DNA of 64,000 nucleotides, taken from positions 310,001 to 374,000 of the forward strand of contig CAVSGR010000008.1 of NCBI GenBank assembly GCA_963727535.1, read 5' to 3'. The translations under genes were made by a program, and so were the position numbers. Below, piece after piece: positions 35,490-44,501 of this stretch; within the stretch, counting starts at the first letter, position 1, and every line of letters begins with the position of its first letter. The DNA comes from RBG-16-34-14 sp963727535 (GTDB lineage: Bacteria > Bacteroidota > Ignavibacteria > Ignavibacteriales > Ignavibacteriaceae). The notes under the pieces were generated by a model. The model did no database searches. It worked only from the letters and a program-made list of their open reading frames with translations, and was not told where the DNA came from.

Positions 35490-37021
35490 TCTATTGTAGA
35501 CGGAGGTTTTGAACTAATATCGTAAACTACTCTGTTAATGCCACGAACTTTATTAATAATTTTATTAGAAACTTTAGAAAGAAAATCATGATCGAATCCG
35601 AACCAGTCGGCAGTCATTCCATCCAGCGAAGTTACAGCACGAAGAGCTAAAACATTTTCATACGTTCTCGAATCGCCCATAACACCAACACTATTCACAG
35701 GAAGTAAAACTGCAAAAGCTTGCCAGATATTATCATAAAGCCCATTTTCTTTTATCTCATTAATAAAAATATCATCAGCCTCTCTTAAAATGTCAAGTCT
35801 TTGCTTGCTTATTTCGCCAAGAACTCTTACGGCTAAACCGGGACCAGGGAAAGGATGCCTTGCAATGAATTCTTCCGGAATTCCTAATTCTCTTCCAACA
35901 TTTCTAACTTCATCCTTAAATAATTCTCTGAATGGTTCGATAAGTTTCAAATTCATTTTTTCCGGTAATCCACCAACATTATGATGAGTTTTAATTGTAA
36001 CGGAAGAACCTTTTACTTTTACAGATTCGATTACATCGGGATACAAAGTTCCCTGCACAAGGAAAGAAGCATCGTTATGTTTTGATGCTTCCTCTTCAAA
36101 AATTTCTATAAAAGTATTGCCGATTATCTTTCTCTTTTTTTCAGGATCAGAGACATCTGCTAATCGCGATAAAAACCTTTCTTCTTCGTTAAGATGAATA
36201 TAGTTAAGCTTTAATTTTTCCTTAAATAATTTTCTTATGGATTCACTTTCATTCTTTCTCATCAAGCCAGAATCGATATGAACACACAACAAATTTTCGC
36301 CAATTGCTTCTTTAACAAGAACAGCAGCAACCGTAGAATCTACACCGCCACTTAGTGCACAAATAACTTGTGATGAACCGACAAGTTTTTTTATTTCTAC
36401 TATTTTAGATTGAATAAAATTCTGTGGTGTCCAGTTACCTTTGCACTTACAAACATTAAATAAGAAGTTGAGGATAATTTTATTTCCCTCGTGTGTATGA
36501 ACAACTTCGGGATGAAATTGGACACCATATATTTTTCTGCTTTCGTCCGCTATAGCGCAAATCGGGGAATGATCGGATTGGGCAGTTATTTTAAATCCAT
36601 CGGGAATTTTACTTAAATAATCCCCGTGACTCATCCAGACTATTGATTCTTTAGTTACACCTTTGAATAAATCATCTTCATCTTTTATCTGTAAACTTGC
36701 TTTGCCGTACTCCCTGTCGGAAGCGGGTTCCACTTTTCCACCAAATTCTTTCCCGATAATCTGAAGTCCATAACAAATTCCAAGAATAGGAATTCCAAGA
36801 TTAAGTATTTGTGGATCAATCCGGGGTGAGCCTTCGTCGTAAACACTCATAGGACCGCCGGAAAGAATAATTCCTACGGGCGAAAGTGCTTTTACTTCGT
36901 CACATTTTATAAGGTGAGAATGAATTTCAGAATAAACATTTGCTTCTCTTACTCTGCGTGCAATAAGCTGAGTATACTGTGCACCGAAATCTATTATTAA
37001 AATTAATTCATCTTTTTTCAT
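35480..37021 (-). CDS. guaA: GMP synthase (glutamine-hydrolysing)
   Basis: Amidates XMP to GMP. 513 residues. Class I glutaminase: ILIIDFGAQYTQLIARR, SGGPMSVYDE, GICYGLQ with the nucleophile Cys, FHPEVVHT; then the ATP-pyrophosphatase domain with ALSGGVDSTVAA (P-loop) and DIDSG-like HIDSGLMRKNE; C-terminal dimerisation domain ending KPPSTIEWE. Complete and typical. Confidence 0.97.
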   Translation of the reverse strand: MKKDELILIIDFGAQYTQLIARRVREANVYSEIHSHLIKCDEVKALSPVGIILSGGPMSVYDEGSPRIDPQILNLGIPILGICYGLQIIGKEFGGKVEPASDREYGKASLQIKDEDDLFKGVTKESIVWMSHGDYLSKIPDGFKITAQSDHSPICAIADESRKIYGVQFHPEVVHTHEGNKIILNFLFNVCKCKGNWTPQNFIQSKIVEIKKLVGSSQVICALSGGVDSTVAAVLVKEAIGENLLCVHIDSGLMRKNESESIRKLFKEKLKLNYIHLNEEERFLSRLADVSDPEKKRKIIGNTFIEIFEEEASKHNDASFLVQGTLYPDVIESVKVKGSSVTIKTHHNVGGLPEKMNLKLIEPFRELFKDEVRNVGRELGIPEEFIARHPFPGPGLAVRVLGEISKQRLDILREADDIFINEIKENGLYDNIWQAFAVLLPVNSVGVMGDSRTYENVLALRAVTSLDGMTADWFGFDHDFLSKVSNKIINKVRGINRVVYDISSKPPSTIEWE

Positions 37022-37103
37022 AACCTATCGAGGTTTAAAAAAGAAAAACAAAATCCAAAGCATTGGTATTTTGTTTTCAAAAATAAAATGTGAAATAAGA
37101 ATT

Positions 37104-37484
37104 TTATTGACTTACTAATTTTTTATAATCTTCAACGCCGAGAAGATCATTCAACTCACTTTCATCCTTTATCTCAACTTTTACCATCCAGCCTTTTCCA
37201 TACGGGTCCTTGTTAACTTCCTCGGGATTACTTCCAAGATCTTTATTAACTTCAATTACTTTGCCGCTGCAAGGAGCATTCAGATCACTTACTGTTTTTA
37301 CGGCTTCTATGGTCCCAAAAGTATTGCCTTTTGTAATTTCTTTCAGGTCAGATTCAATATCAACAAAAACGACATCTCCTAATTCTCCCTGGGCATAATC
37401 AGTAATACCGATGTAACCAACATTGCCTTCAACTCTTATCCATTCGTGATCGTTTGTATATTTAAGATTATCAGGAAAATTCAT
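37104..37484 (-). CDS. gcvH: Glycine cleavage system H protein
   Basis: 126 residues. Lipoyl carrier of the glycine cleavage complex. YTNDHEWIRVEGNVGYIGITDYAQGELGDVVF and the lipoylation site GTIEAVKTVSDLNAP (Lys in the EAVK motif) are exact family signatures; the end GWMVKVEIKDESELNDLL is normal. The rest of the system (gcvT, gcvP) is not in the window. It follows accC by 23 bases on the same strand, so co-transcription is likely. Confidence 0.95.
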   Translation of the reverse strand: MNFPDNLKYTNDHEWIRVEGNVGYIGITDYAQGELGDVVFVDIESDLKEITKGNTFGTIEAVKTVSDLNAPCSGKVIEVNKDLGSNPEEVNKDPYGKGWMVKVEIKDESELNDLLGVEDYKKLVSQ

Positions 37485-37507
37485 TTTATCCTCAAACAGA
37501 AATTGAC

Positions 37508-38845
37508 TTAATTGAATTTAAAGTTTTCTAAAAAGCTTGTATCAAAATTACCGCTTATAAATCTTTCATCCTCCAGCACTTTTAGATGAAATGGGATAGT
37601 GGTTTTAATGCCTTCAATTGTAAACTCTTCCAATGCTCTCTTTGCACGTGCAATAGTGTTCTGCCTGTTTTTAGACCAAACAATTAATTTAGCAATGAGA
37701 GAATCGTAAAAAGGAGGAATAGTATAGTATTGATAAACATGAGAATCAACCCGGACACCAAAACCTCCCGGGAAATGTAATGATTCTATTTTACCCGGGG
37801 AAGGTCTGAATCCGTTTTCCGGATCTTCAGCATTTATCCTGAACTCCATACTATGACCAATCGGCTTTTTAGGAAGATTATCAATTTTTTCACCTGCAGC
37901 GGCTAATATTTGCTGACGTACTAAATCAACATTATAAACAGCTTCCGTAACCGGATGCTCTACCTGAATTCGTGTATTCATCTCCATGAAATAGAAATTC
38001 TTCTGTTTGTCCACCAAAAATTCAATTGTTCCTGCGCCTTCATACTTAACTGCTTGTGCACCAAGGATTGCTGCCTCACCCATTTTGCTTCTTGTATCAG
38101 CATCAATTGCAGGAGACGGACTTTCTTCAATAAGTTTTTGATGTCTGCGTTGAACTGAACAATCTCTTTCTCCATAATGATACACGTTTCCAAAAGCGTC
38201 GCCCATTATTTGAATCTCAACATGCCTCGGATTTTCAACATATTTTTCTAAATAGACATCGGCATTTCCAAAAGCAGATTCGGCTTCTGTCTTAGCCATC
38301 TGATAAGCTTTATCAAAATCTTTCTCTTCCGAAACTACTCTCATCCCTTTACCGCCGCCGCCGGCAGAAGCTTTGATGATTACAGGAAAACCTATTTCGT
38401 GAGCAAGCTTTTTACCTTCTTCTTCATTCTTCAATACTCCATCACTTCCGGGAATCACAGGAACTCCGTTTTTCTTCATAGTATCTTTCGCAAAAGATTT
38501 ATTACCCATTGCGGAAATCATTTTGGGAGAAGGACCAATAAACTTAATATCAGACTCCTGACATATCTCGGAAAAATTTGCGTTCTCAGCAAGAAAACCA
38601 TATCCCGGATGAATTGCATCCGCACCTGTAATTTGTGCAGCCGAAATTATTGAAGGAATTTTAAGATAACTTTCTTTGCTCGGTGGTGGTCCGATACAAA
38701 CAGCTTCATCTGCAAAAGTAACATGTAGGGAGTCCCTGTCAGCTTCGGAATAAACTGCAACAGTTTTAATTCCAAGTTCTTTACAGGTTCTTATTATTCT
38801 GAGGGCTATTTCGCCACGGTTGGCTATTAAAATCTTATTAAACAA
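37508..38845 (-). CDS. accC: Acetyl-CoA carboxylase biotin carboxylase subunit
   Basis: ATP-dependent carboxylation of biotin on AccB. 445 residues. FNKILIANRGEIALRIIRTC, GYGFLAENA, IIKASAGGGGKGMR (Gly-rich ATP loop), RDCSVQRRHQKLIEE, FYFMEMNTRIQVEHPVTE are intact. Located just downstream of accB (six-base gap) and efp, a conserved order in Bacteroidota/Chlorobi and many other bacteria. Confidence 0.96.
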   Translation of the reverse strand: MFNKILIANRGEIALRIIRTCKELGIKTVAVYSEADRDSLHVTFADEAVCIGPPPSKESYLKIPSIISAAQITGADAIHPGYGFLAENANFSEICQESDIKFIGPSPKMISAMGNKSFAKDTMKKNGVPVIPGSDGVLKNEEEGKKLAHEIGFPVIIKASAGGGGKGMRVVSEEKDFDKAYQMAKTEAESAFGNADVYLEKYVENPRHVEIQIMGDAFGNVYHYGERDCSVQRRHQKLIEESPSPAIDADTRSKMGEAAILGAQAVKYEGAGTIEFLVDKQKNFYFMEMNTRIQVEHPVTEAVYNVDLVRQQILAAAGEKIDNLPKKPIGHSMEFRINAEDPENGFRPSPGKIESLHFPGGFGVRVDSHVYQYYTIPPFYDSLIAKLIVWSKNRQNTIARAKRALEEFTIEGIKTTIPFHLKVLEDERFISGNFDTSFLENFKFN

Positions 38846-38851
38846 TTTTTT

Positions 38852-39316
38852 CTAACTAACTTGAATTAAGAAAAGAGGCTGATTGTATTCAACGGGTTTT
38901 CCACTTTCTATAAGAATCTTTACAATTTTCCCGCTAACATCCGATTCAATTTCATTCATCAGTTTCATCGCCTCAACTATACATAAAACAGTACCCAGAG
39001 CCACATCATCTCCTACATTAACATAAGAATCAGCATCTGGAGCCGGAGCCCGGTAAAAGGTTCCAACAATTGGTGAGCGAACTTCATGAAGATTTTGCTG
39101 AGTTTCTGCTTTCGATGTTTCTTCCTCAATAGATTTAGCAGCGGACTGTTCAATAACAGGCGAAGCCTGCGATATTATCTGAGGCTGAGCAATAGTCTGA
39201 ATATTCCTGATCTTCTTAGCAACCTTAATCCGTAAACCATTCTCTTCCACTTCAAGATCTGTTATTTCACTTGTGTCTACTATCTTGACCAATTTTTTTA
39301 TAAGATTTAGATCCAT
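38852..39316 (-). CDS. accB: Biotin carboxyl carrier protein of acetyl-CoA carboxylase
   Basis: 154 residues. N-terminal DLNLIKKLVKIVDTSEITDLEVEE, a flexible Ser/Gln/Glu-rich linker (about 45-80), then the biotinyl domain with RSPIVGTFYRAPAPDADSYV and the biotinylation site VEAMKLMNEIE. Paired with accC. Start is the ATG 12 bases after the efp stop. Confidence 0.95.
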   Translation of the reverse strand: MDLNLIKKLVKIVDTSEITDLEVEENGLRIKVAKKIRNIQTIAQPQIISQASPVIEQSAAKSIEEETSKAETQQNLHEVRSPIVGTFYRAPAPDADSYVNVGDDVALGTVLCIVEAMKLMNEIESDVSGKIVKILIESGKPVEYNQPLFLIQVS

Positions 39317-39328
39317 TTCAATACCTTT

Positions 39329-39892
39329 TTAAGATTTAACTCTTTCAACATACTCGCCTGTTCTCGTATCAACTTTTAATAAATCATTCACATCTATAAA
39401 TAACGGCACATTAACTATCGATCCCGTTTCAAGTGTTGCAGGTTTTAGTGCACCAGTCGCTGTATTTCCTTTAAAGCCGGGTTCAGTTTCTGTAACCTTT
39501 AAATAAGCAAAGATCGGGATCTCAACATTAATAATTTCTTCACCATTAAAAAGAATTTCTACTTCTTCGCTTTCTTTTAGAAACTTTATTCCGTCTCCAA
39601 ATAACTCTATAGGAACATTTATCTGTTCATAGGTTTCATTATCCATACAAACGAGAAAGTCTGCTTCACGATAAAGATACTGGTATTTTCTTCTTTCCAC
39701 TCTTACGGTTTCAACAGATTCACCTGCTCGGAAAGTGTTATCTAAAACTTTACCTGTCTTTAAGTTTTTAAGCATGGAACGAACGAACGCTCCCCCCTTG
39801 CCTGGTTTAACGTGTTGAAACCCGACAATAGAGTAAAGGTCGTTCTTAAACTTTATTATTAAACCGTTCCTGAAATCTGAAGTATCAGCCAT
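39329..39892 (-). CDS. efp: Elongation factor P
   Basis: Relieves ribosome stalling at polyproline stretches. 187 residues, standard. The modification loop reads KPGKGGAFVRSMLKN, with the conserved Lys at about residue 34; three OB-like domains follow, ending in the C-terminal signature VPLFIDVNDLLKVDTRTGEYVERV. No modification enzyme (epmA/B or earP) is nearby. First gene of the efp-accB-accC-gcvH unit. Confidence 0.96.
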   Translation of the reverse strand: MADTSDFRNGLIIKFKNDLYSIVGFQHVKPGKGGAFVRSMLKNLKTGKVLDNTFRAGESVETVRVERRKYQYLYREADFLVCMDNETYEQINVPIELFGDGIKFLKESEEVEILFNGEEIINVEIPIFAYLKVTETEPGFKGNTATGALKPATLETGSIVNVPLFIDVNDLLKVDTRTGEYVERVKS

Positions 39893-40052
39893 AAATAAAG
39901 GTTATTAGGAAATTATTACTCCAAAAAAAATAGAGATATAAGGTCTGAAAGTCAAGAAATACAACTTATAAGAGAGCTGTAAGAATCAGCAAAATATATA
40001 GTTAACTGGTTCTTTAACAGCATGGATTTAACTGTGTTGAATAGCAAATTAA

Positions 40053-40739
40053 TTATTGAACCTGGGCAAGATATCTATCAACTTCCTTGAAGGCAGTTGA
40101 TGTATTATAATCTTGTTTGATTTTCTCAAACAGGTTTTTGGCTTCATCATTATTGCCTGCCTGCATAAAATTAATTCCGGCTTTAAGCAAATAGTCAGGG
40201 TTTAAAACATTATTATCGGAAACGCGTGAAGCTTTCAGATAAAGATCGGCAGCTTTTTGATAATCTTTTTTAGTCTCATATATTCCAGCCTGTCCGGCAA
40301 GAGCAGTAGCCTCAAAAATTTTGTTGCTGCCAGAATAATCTTCATAATATTTTAGTGCTTCATCGTCCCTATCTAAAAAATTATAGGAGTTTGCAAGATA
40401 AATTTTAGCATACTCTCCATTCTCCGTGCTTCCATAATCTTCAACAATTTTTTTCAAGCCGACAACATTTGTTCCTTCCTTACCCTCAATTGCTTCAAGA
40501 AATGCGCCCTGATCATAACTCTGCATAACCCTTGAGAGTTCAGTTCCTGCAATCCTGTTATCTTCAATCCTGTTGCTTATATAAAAATAAATTAACGCGG
40601 CAATCGCAATAAGAATACCGCTAAACGTCAAAACCCGCGAACGGTTCTCTTCAAAATAGCCGTATGCTTTATAATAGGCAGAGATTAATTTATCTTCTTT
40701 AATTTCTTTTCTTGAAAGCTTTTTCTTTTTGGTTAACAT
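40053..40739 (-). CDS. Membrane-anchored TPR protein (YfgM/TolA-coupling type)
   Basis: 228 residues from the ATG at 40739; the longer frame upstream (to 40883) lacks conservation-like character, and AGGAC lies before this ATG. Basic N-terminus (MLTKKKKLSRKEIKEDK), one membrane helix about 37-57, then periplasmic TPR units (EYAKIYLANSYNFLDRDDEALKYYEDY, AGIYETKKDYQKAADLYLKA, FMQAGNNDEAKNLFEKI). Similar to tetratricopeptide proteins in the YfgM family; partner unknown. Confidence 0.72.
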   Translation of the reverse strand: MLTKKKKLSRKEIKEDKLISAYYKAYGYFEENRSRVLTFSGILIAIAALIYFYISNRIEDNRIAGTELSRVMQSYDQGAFLEAIEGKEGTNVVGLKKIVEDYGSTENGEYAKIYLANSYNFLDRDDEALKYYEDYSGSNKIFEATALAGQAGIYETKKDYQKAADLYLKASRVSDNNVLNPDYLLKAGINFMQAGNNDEAKNLFEKIKQDYNTSTAFKEVDRYLAQVQ

Positions 40740-40940
40740 TAAAAGTCCTAAAAAAGTATATCCAAATTTGGACTTCAAATTTAGTAAAGTTATAGGTAAA
40801 AACATAAATGAATGAGGTAAAATTCTGTCAAATGCATCATTTGTTGAGAAAGCAAAAAATGTTTTTTTTGTCTGGATTTGCACTTTTTCATTTCTTTACA
40901 AAAAGTGCCATAGCTAAGCCGAAACAAAAACTCTCCGTTC

Positions 40941-41435
40941 TTATTTATGTAATTTTTTATTCCCTTTTATCATTTTCTTTAAAAGCGAAATTTGACCAAG
41001 ATGATAAATATCATGCTGTATGCCTCCTTCGATCAGAAATTCAACATTGTATCTTCTCCGTCGTACAGGCAATTTCAAAAAATCATCGTCTAACTTTTTT
41101 AGAGTTGATAAAATTTCGCTTTGATTTATTTCTAGTGCGTCCAACAAACTCTTCCATGCAGTTTTTTCATTTCTGTCAATTCTCTTCCAATCGAATGATA
41201 ATTTCTGAGTTAATTTAAAATCATTATCGCCTTTAATTTTACTTATTACAAATTCCCGCCATGTAATAATATGAACAACAAGCTCCGCAATTGTATGAAT
41301 ATTCCTAGCTGCTTTTGTAAAAGCAGTTTTCGAATCAACGTCATTCAAAATCGATTTGATCGAATTCCCATACCACGGACTGCTGTTGTAAACTTTTTCA
41401 ATTTTCTTTGTTAATAACTCTACTTTGTCTTGCAT
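40941..41435 (-). CDS. DinB-family (DUF1572-like) protein
   Basis: 164 residues from ATG 41435, preceded by GAAAGGGAAAA; the open frame extends upstream into the neighbouring gene but without a plausible start signal. Four-helix DinB/YfiT fold: RNIHTIAELVVHIITWREF (first His ligand area) and the C-terminal GGIQHDIYHLGQISLLKK with two His for a metal. Family members are thiol-transferase-like metalloenzymes; substrate unknown. It sits 13 bases after the DUF5916 gene, probably in one transcript. Confidence 0.82.
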   Translation of the reverse strand: MQDKVELLTKKIEKVYNSSPWYGNSIKSILNDVDSKTAFTKAARNIHTIAELVVHIITWREFVISKIKGDNDFKLTQKLSFDWKRIDRNEKTAWKSLLDALEINQSEILSTLKKLDDDFLKLPVRRRRYNVEFLIEGGIQHDIYHLGQISLLKKMIKGNKKLHK

Positions 41436-41448
41436 ATATTTTCCCTTT

Positions 41449-43593
41449 CTATAATTGAAATTGATAAGATAATTTGAGCAGTAATTGGTAATGATTAGAA
41501 TCCATCCCTCCAATGCTACTTGATTTTCCAATATTGTATAAAATGTAAAAGTAAGAGAGAGGAGAATACTCCCACGCAAATCTTAAATTTTTTAAAGACG
41601 ATTTGTCTTCACTGTTGTGTTGATAAAATACGCTTAGACTTATAAACGGATTCAAAGCAAGATTCAATTCCGAAGAAATTATTTCGATCTTTTTATTTGA
41701 TTTTGAAATTCCCGCATCACCAAACCAGTTAGGTTCATAATTAAATGAAATTGAAATATTTGTGATTGGTCTGTATTTGATTTGGGATGATAGCTTGTTG
41801 AGAGTACCATCGAAATAACTCCCGGTTGAAAAAAGAAAAGCGTAACAAAAAGTTGCACTTGGATCCGACGCTAATCTAATCTCGTACCTGTTATAAAAAT
41901 ATTTTCCTTTCCGAAATGTTACATCTTCAGCGGGAGAAAATTCCTCATAAAGATTTTCCCAGTTTGGCAGCCACTTTGCGGAAAAAACACCTCCGTTTTC
42001 AAAAAGAATGTATATGGGCCAAATTGTTAAATAAAATTGTCTAAGCCTGCCGTCATTTAAATTTCCGTAATAATTGAAGTACAACGCGGGTTCAAAATCC
42101 CTGATAAAATCCGGTTTCCATTGAGGTCTTGAATATAAATCGGTTCCTGCTTCCCAGGCAGAAATATTTTTTGCAGCGACAAACCCGCTTGCTGCGGAAT
42201 AATCTTTTGAAATTAAATATTCATTGAAAAATAAATTAATATCTTCAGTTAAATATTTTAAAGATGCTGATTGGGAATATCCATTAAAATTCTGTTGTTT
42301 GTTAACAATGCTGCCTGAGCCTGATAACATCCAGTTGAACGAAAGCACATCGCTCATCCTGATAAATCCATCCGAGGCTGCGACAATGTTGTTATCAATT
42401 CCATCATTGAAATCGTCTCTCCTATAAGTTATTAAGAAACCGAACCTGTTTTGTTCTCCGTAATTTTGAGAATACCTCCCGATAAGAAAAAAACTATTCA
42501 ATGAATCGGGTATATGTGTGCGTGCAGTTAAAACTCCATAATTATTTTTGATGTCTCTGTGCACTAAGCGAATTCCACCGTCCATAGGAATCGGATTTCC
42601 CGAATCGTCAAGTCCGATTTTCCTGCTGAAGAATGGTTCGATAATTCCATCTGCATTTCCGGTTTTAAAGAGTCCAGCACTCTCAAGAAAGAATTGTCTT
42701 CGCTCGGGAAATAAAATATCGAATCGAGTTAGATTGAAGACATCCCTATCTGCATCTGCCTGCGCAAAATCCGTACTCAAAGTTAAATCCAAAAGAGTAT
42801 TGCTGGTCAGCGCCCACTTCATATCCACACCGGGTTTTACATTTTCTCCATAAGCGGAAAAATTTTTTCCCCTTTGAGTTTGTGCTAACAAGTAGGGTGT
42901 AAACCTAATATCCTGGTGAGGCTCGGGAAATTTTAATCCGTTTATAACACCGGCATAATTTAACCTGAACATAGTGTATGTCCGTGGGTAAGGCACCCAG
43001 GCACTTAACTCGTTCGATTCTCTAGCTAACCTTATAAAATTTGCTCCTAAGCTATCGGTGTCAGAAGAATAACGAAGTGAAGACCATGGAATTGCTATTT
43101 CGAAAGTCCAGCTAAGATTATTGATATGAGTAGCAGAGTACCATTTTGTGTTCCAGTTCTCATCGATAATTTTTTCGTCGAAAACCATCACATCTCTTTG
43201 CGCACCAAGAGGGTTTATTAAAAATGCGGTAGCATTTCTTTTATCATTTAAAAGATCGAGAATAATTCCGAATCCGTCAGAATCTTCAAACACAAAATCA
43301 CGCTTAAGATCTGAAACTCTTACATCTTTATCTTTCTTATAGCATTTTCCGCTTATGTAAAGGAAATCTGAGTTGTATAGAATCCGAACAACAGTTTTAT
43401 GCTTGGCGGGTTTTCCAAAATCCGGCTCAACCTGAATGAAATTACTTATACTATCAGCTTGAGACCATGAGGATTCATTTATTATTCCATCGACAATAAT
43501 TTTATCCTCAACCTGATTTGAATGGAAATGCGGCTGAGGGAAAATACATTCCGAAGAAAAACAGCAAAAGAGAAAAATGATGACAAAAATCAT
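41449..43593 (-). CDS. DUF5916 outer-membrane protein with CBM9-like N-terminal domain
   Basis: 714 residues. Signal peptide (IFVIIFLFCCFSSECIF). A carbohydrate-binding-module-9-like domain follows (KIIVDGIINESSWSQADSISN, SRVLY-like strands, WTFEIAIPWSSLRY), then the DUF5916 part with many amphipathic strands (FFLESAGLFKTGNADG, RAHIPDSLNSF-type loops) ending QLLLKLSYQFQL, an aromatic terminal strand typical of barrels. Such proteins are common in Bacteroidota; function unknown, perhaps surface polymer handling. Confidence 0.82.
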   Translation of the reverse strand: MIFVIIFLFCCFSSECIFPQPHFHSNQVEDKIIVDGIINESSWSQADSISNFIQVEPDFGKPAKHKTVVRILYNSDFLYISGKCYKKDKDVRVSDLKRDFVFEDSDGFGIILDLLNDKRNATAFLINPLGAQRDVMVFDEKIIDENWNTKWYSATHINNLSWTFEIAIPWSSLRYSSDTDSLGANFIRLARESNELSAWVPYPRTYTMFRLNYAGVINGLKFPEPHQDIRFTPYLLAQTQRGKNFSAYGENVKPGVDMKWALTSNTLLDLTLSTDFAQADADRDVFNLTRFDILFPERRQFFLESAGLFKTGNADGIIEPFFSRKIGLDDSGNPIPMDGGIRLVHRDIKNNYGVLTARTHIPDSLNSFFLIGRYSQNYGEQNRFGFLITYRRDDFNDGIDNNIVAASDGFIRMSDVLSFNWMLSGSGSIVNKQQNFNGYSQSASLKYLTEDINLFFNEYLISKDYSAASGFVAAKNISAWEAGTDLYSRPQWKPDFIRDFEPALYFNYYGNLNDGRLRQFYLTIWPIYILFENGGVFSAKWLPNWENLYEEFSPAEDVTFRKGKYFYNRYEIRLASDPSATFCYAFLFSTGSYFDGTLNKLSSQIKYRPITNISISFNYEPNWFGDAGISKSNKKIEIISSELNLALNPFISLSVFYQHNSEDKSSLKNLRFAWEYSPLSYFYILYNIGKSSSIGGMDSNHYQLLLKLSYQFQL

Positions 43594-43641
43594 ATTACCG
43601 TCTATATTAGTTTAGCCGGTAGTAAAATAATAAAATTATTA

Positions 43642-43669
43642 TTACCATCAAATTTTATTTTGATGGTAA
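43642..43669. promoter_or_regulatory. Perfect 11-bp inverted repeat in a divergent intergenic space (candidate operator)
   Basis: TTACCATCAAA (43642-43652) and TTTGATGGTAA (43659-43669) are perfect inverted repeats with a 6-base spacer. It lies 49 bases beyond the DUF5916 start and 39 bases before the ABATE/CGNR ATG. A TATTTTTG box (43676-43683) follows it. Size and position suit a dimeric transcription factor; the adjacent regulator is a candidate for autoregulation. Confidence 0.55.
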
Positions 43670-43707
43670 AACTCGTATTTTTGTACAAATCGATTTATAG
43701 GTTGTAT

Positions 43708-44325
43708 ATGCAGAGAACTGTAAAAAATATGCTTTTGGACGGAGGCTGTTTTTGTTTTGATTTTACTAACACAATGCACTCCCGTGTGGATAAAAATACC
43801 TACGATTACATAACTTCGTATAATGATATATTAAACTGGTCCGAAAGAGTGAAATTACTTCCCAACGAAAGACTTAAGAAATTAAGGAGCTATGCCGGGC
43901 AGAATAAAAAAGAAGCTGAACAAAAACTAAAGGAGATAATTGATAAACGTGAAATTTTATACGCAGTTTTTTCTTCCATCATTCGCAATAAAATTTCTGA
44001 TGTGTCCGTAACCGAAGAGTTCAACAACATTTTATCCGATTCATTATCAAAACTGCGACTTCAGATCAATAAGCAAAAAATAAATATCGAATGGAATGAA
44101 AACGAAATTGACCTGAGTGAACCTTTGTGGATCGTTTACAAGAATGCATTTGATATTTTAACTTCCACACCGATCAATAGAATTAAAGAATGTAAAGCAT
44201 GCGGCTGGTTATTCCTGGATAAAAGTAAAAACAATAGTCGCACCTGGTGTAATATGCAATCCTGCGGGAGTATTGAGAAATCAAAACGTTACTATCACAA
44301 TGTGAAAAAAGGAAAGAATAAGTAG
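43708..44325 (+). CDS. ABATE-domain/CGNR zinc-finger putative transcription regulator
   Basis: 205 residues from ATG 43708. N-terminal ABATE-type domain (LLDGGCFCFDFTNTMHSR, YDYITSYNDILNWSERV) and C-terminal zinc finger (ECKACGWLFLDKSKNNSRTWCNMQSCG). In the classical family the last part reads CGNR; here it is CGSIEKSKRYY, a departure from the motif. Presumed stress- or substrate-responsive transcription factor. The start is preceded by the inverted repeat at 43642-43669; earlier ATGs lie in that regulatory region. Confidence 0.78.
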   Translation: MQRTVKNMLLDGGCFCFDFTNTMHSRVDKNTYDYITSYNDILNWSERVKLLPNERLKKLRSYAGQNKKEAEQKLKEIIDKREILYAVFSSIIRNKISDVSVTEEFNNILSDSLSKLRLQINKQKINIEWNENEIDLSEPLWIVYKNAFDILTSTPINRIKECKACGWLFLDKSKNNSRTWCNMQSCGSIEKSKRYYHNVKKGKNK

Positions 44326-44358
44326 ATTTTATTATTAGGCATTATATTAAACCTTTTG

Positions 44359-44432
44359 TACGCCCGGCAGGACTCGAACCTGCAACCTTTGGAACCGGAA
44401 TCCAACATTCTGTCCAGTTGAACTACGGGCGC
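44359..44432 (-). tRNA. tRNA-Arg (anticodon CCG)
   Basis: Read on the minus strand the sequence begins GCGCCCGTAGTTCAACTGGA and ends GCCGGGCGTA (discriminator A). Acceptor stem GCGCCCG/CGGGCGT (one G-T pair), D arm with AGTTCAACTGGACAGA, anticodon stem-loop TTGGA-TTCCGGT-TCCAA giving CCG, and TPsiC arm GCAGGTTCGAGTCCTGC are all in order. 74 bases without CCA encoded. It lies between a regulator and a PHP gene; no integrase or att-like duplication seen beside it. Confidence 0.95.
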
Positions 44433-44501
44433 ATTTAATAATTAAAAATTAAGAATGAACAATGAATAATTTAGCAAAGAATGTTGTTATAAAAATGGTT
44501 T

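Noticed and set aside
37485..37507. Glycine riboswitch before gcvH
   Set aside because: Only 23 bases separate gcvH from accC-side sequence; no aptamer could fit.
40740..40883. N-terminal extension of the TPR protein to 40883
   Set aside because: The extra 48 residues have no signal-like or conserved pattern, and the ATG at 40739 has a better upstream site.
44359..44432. tRNA-Arg as an integration site of a genomic island
   Set aside because: No integrase, no direct repeat of the tRNA 3-prime end, and flanking genes look chromosomal.
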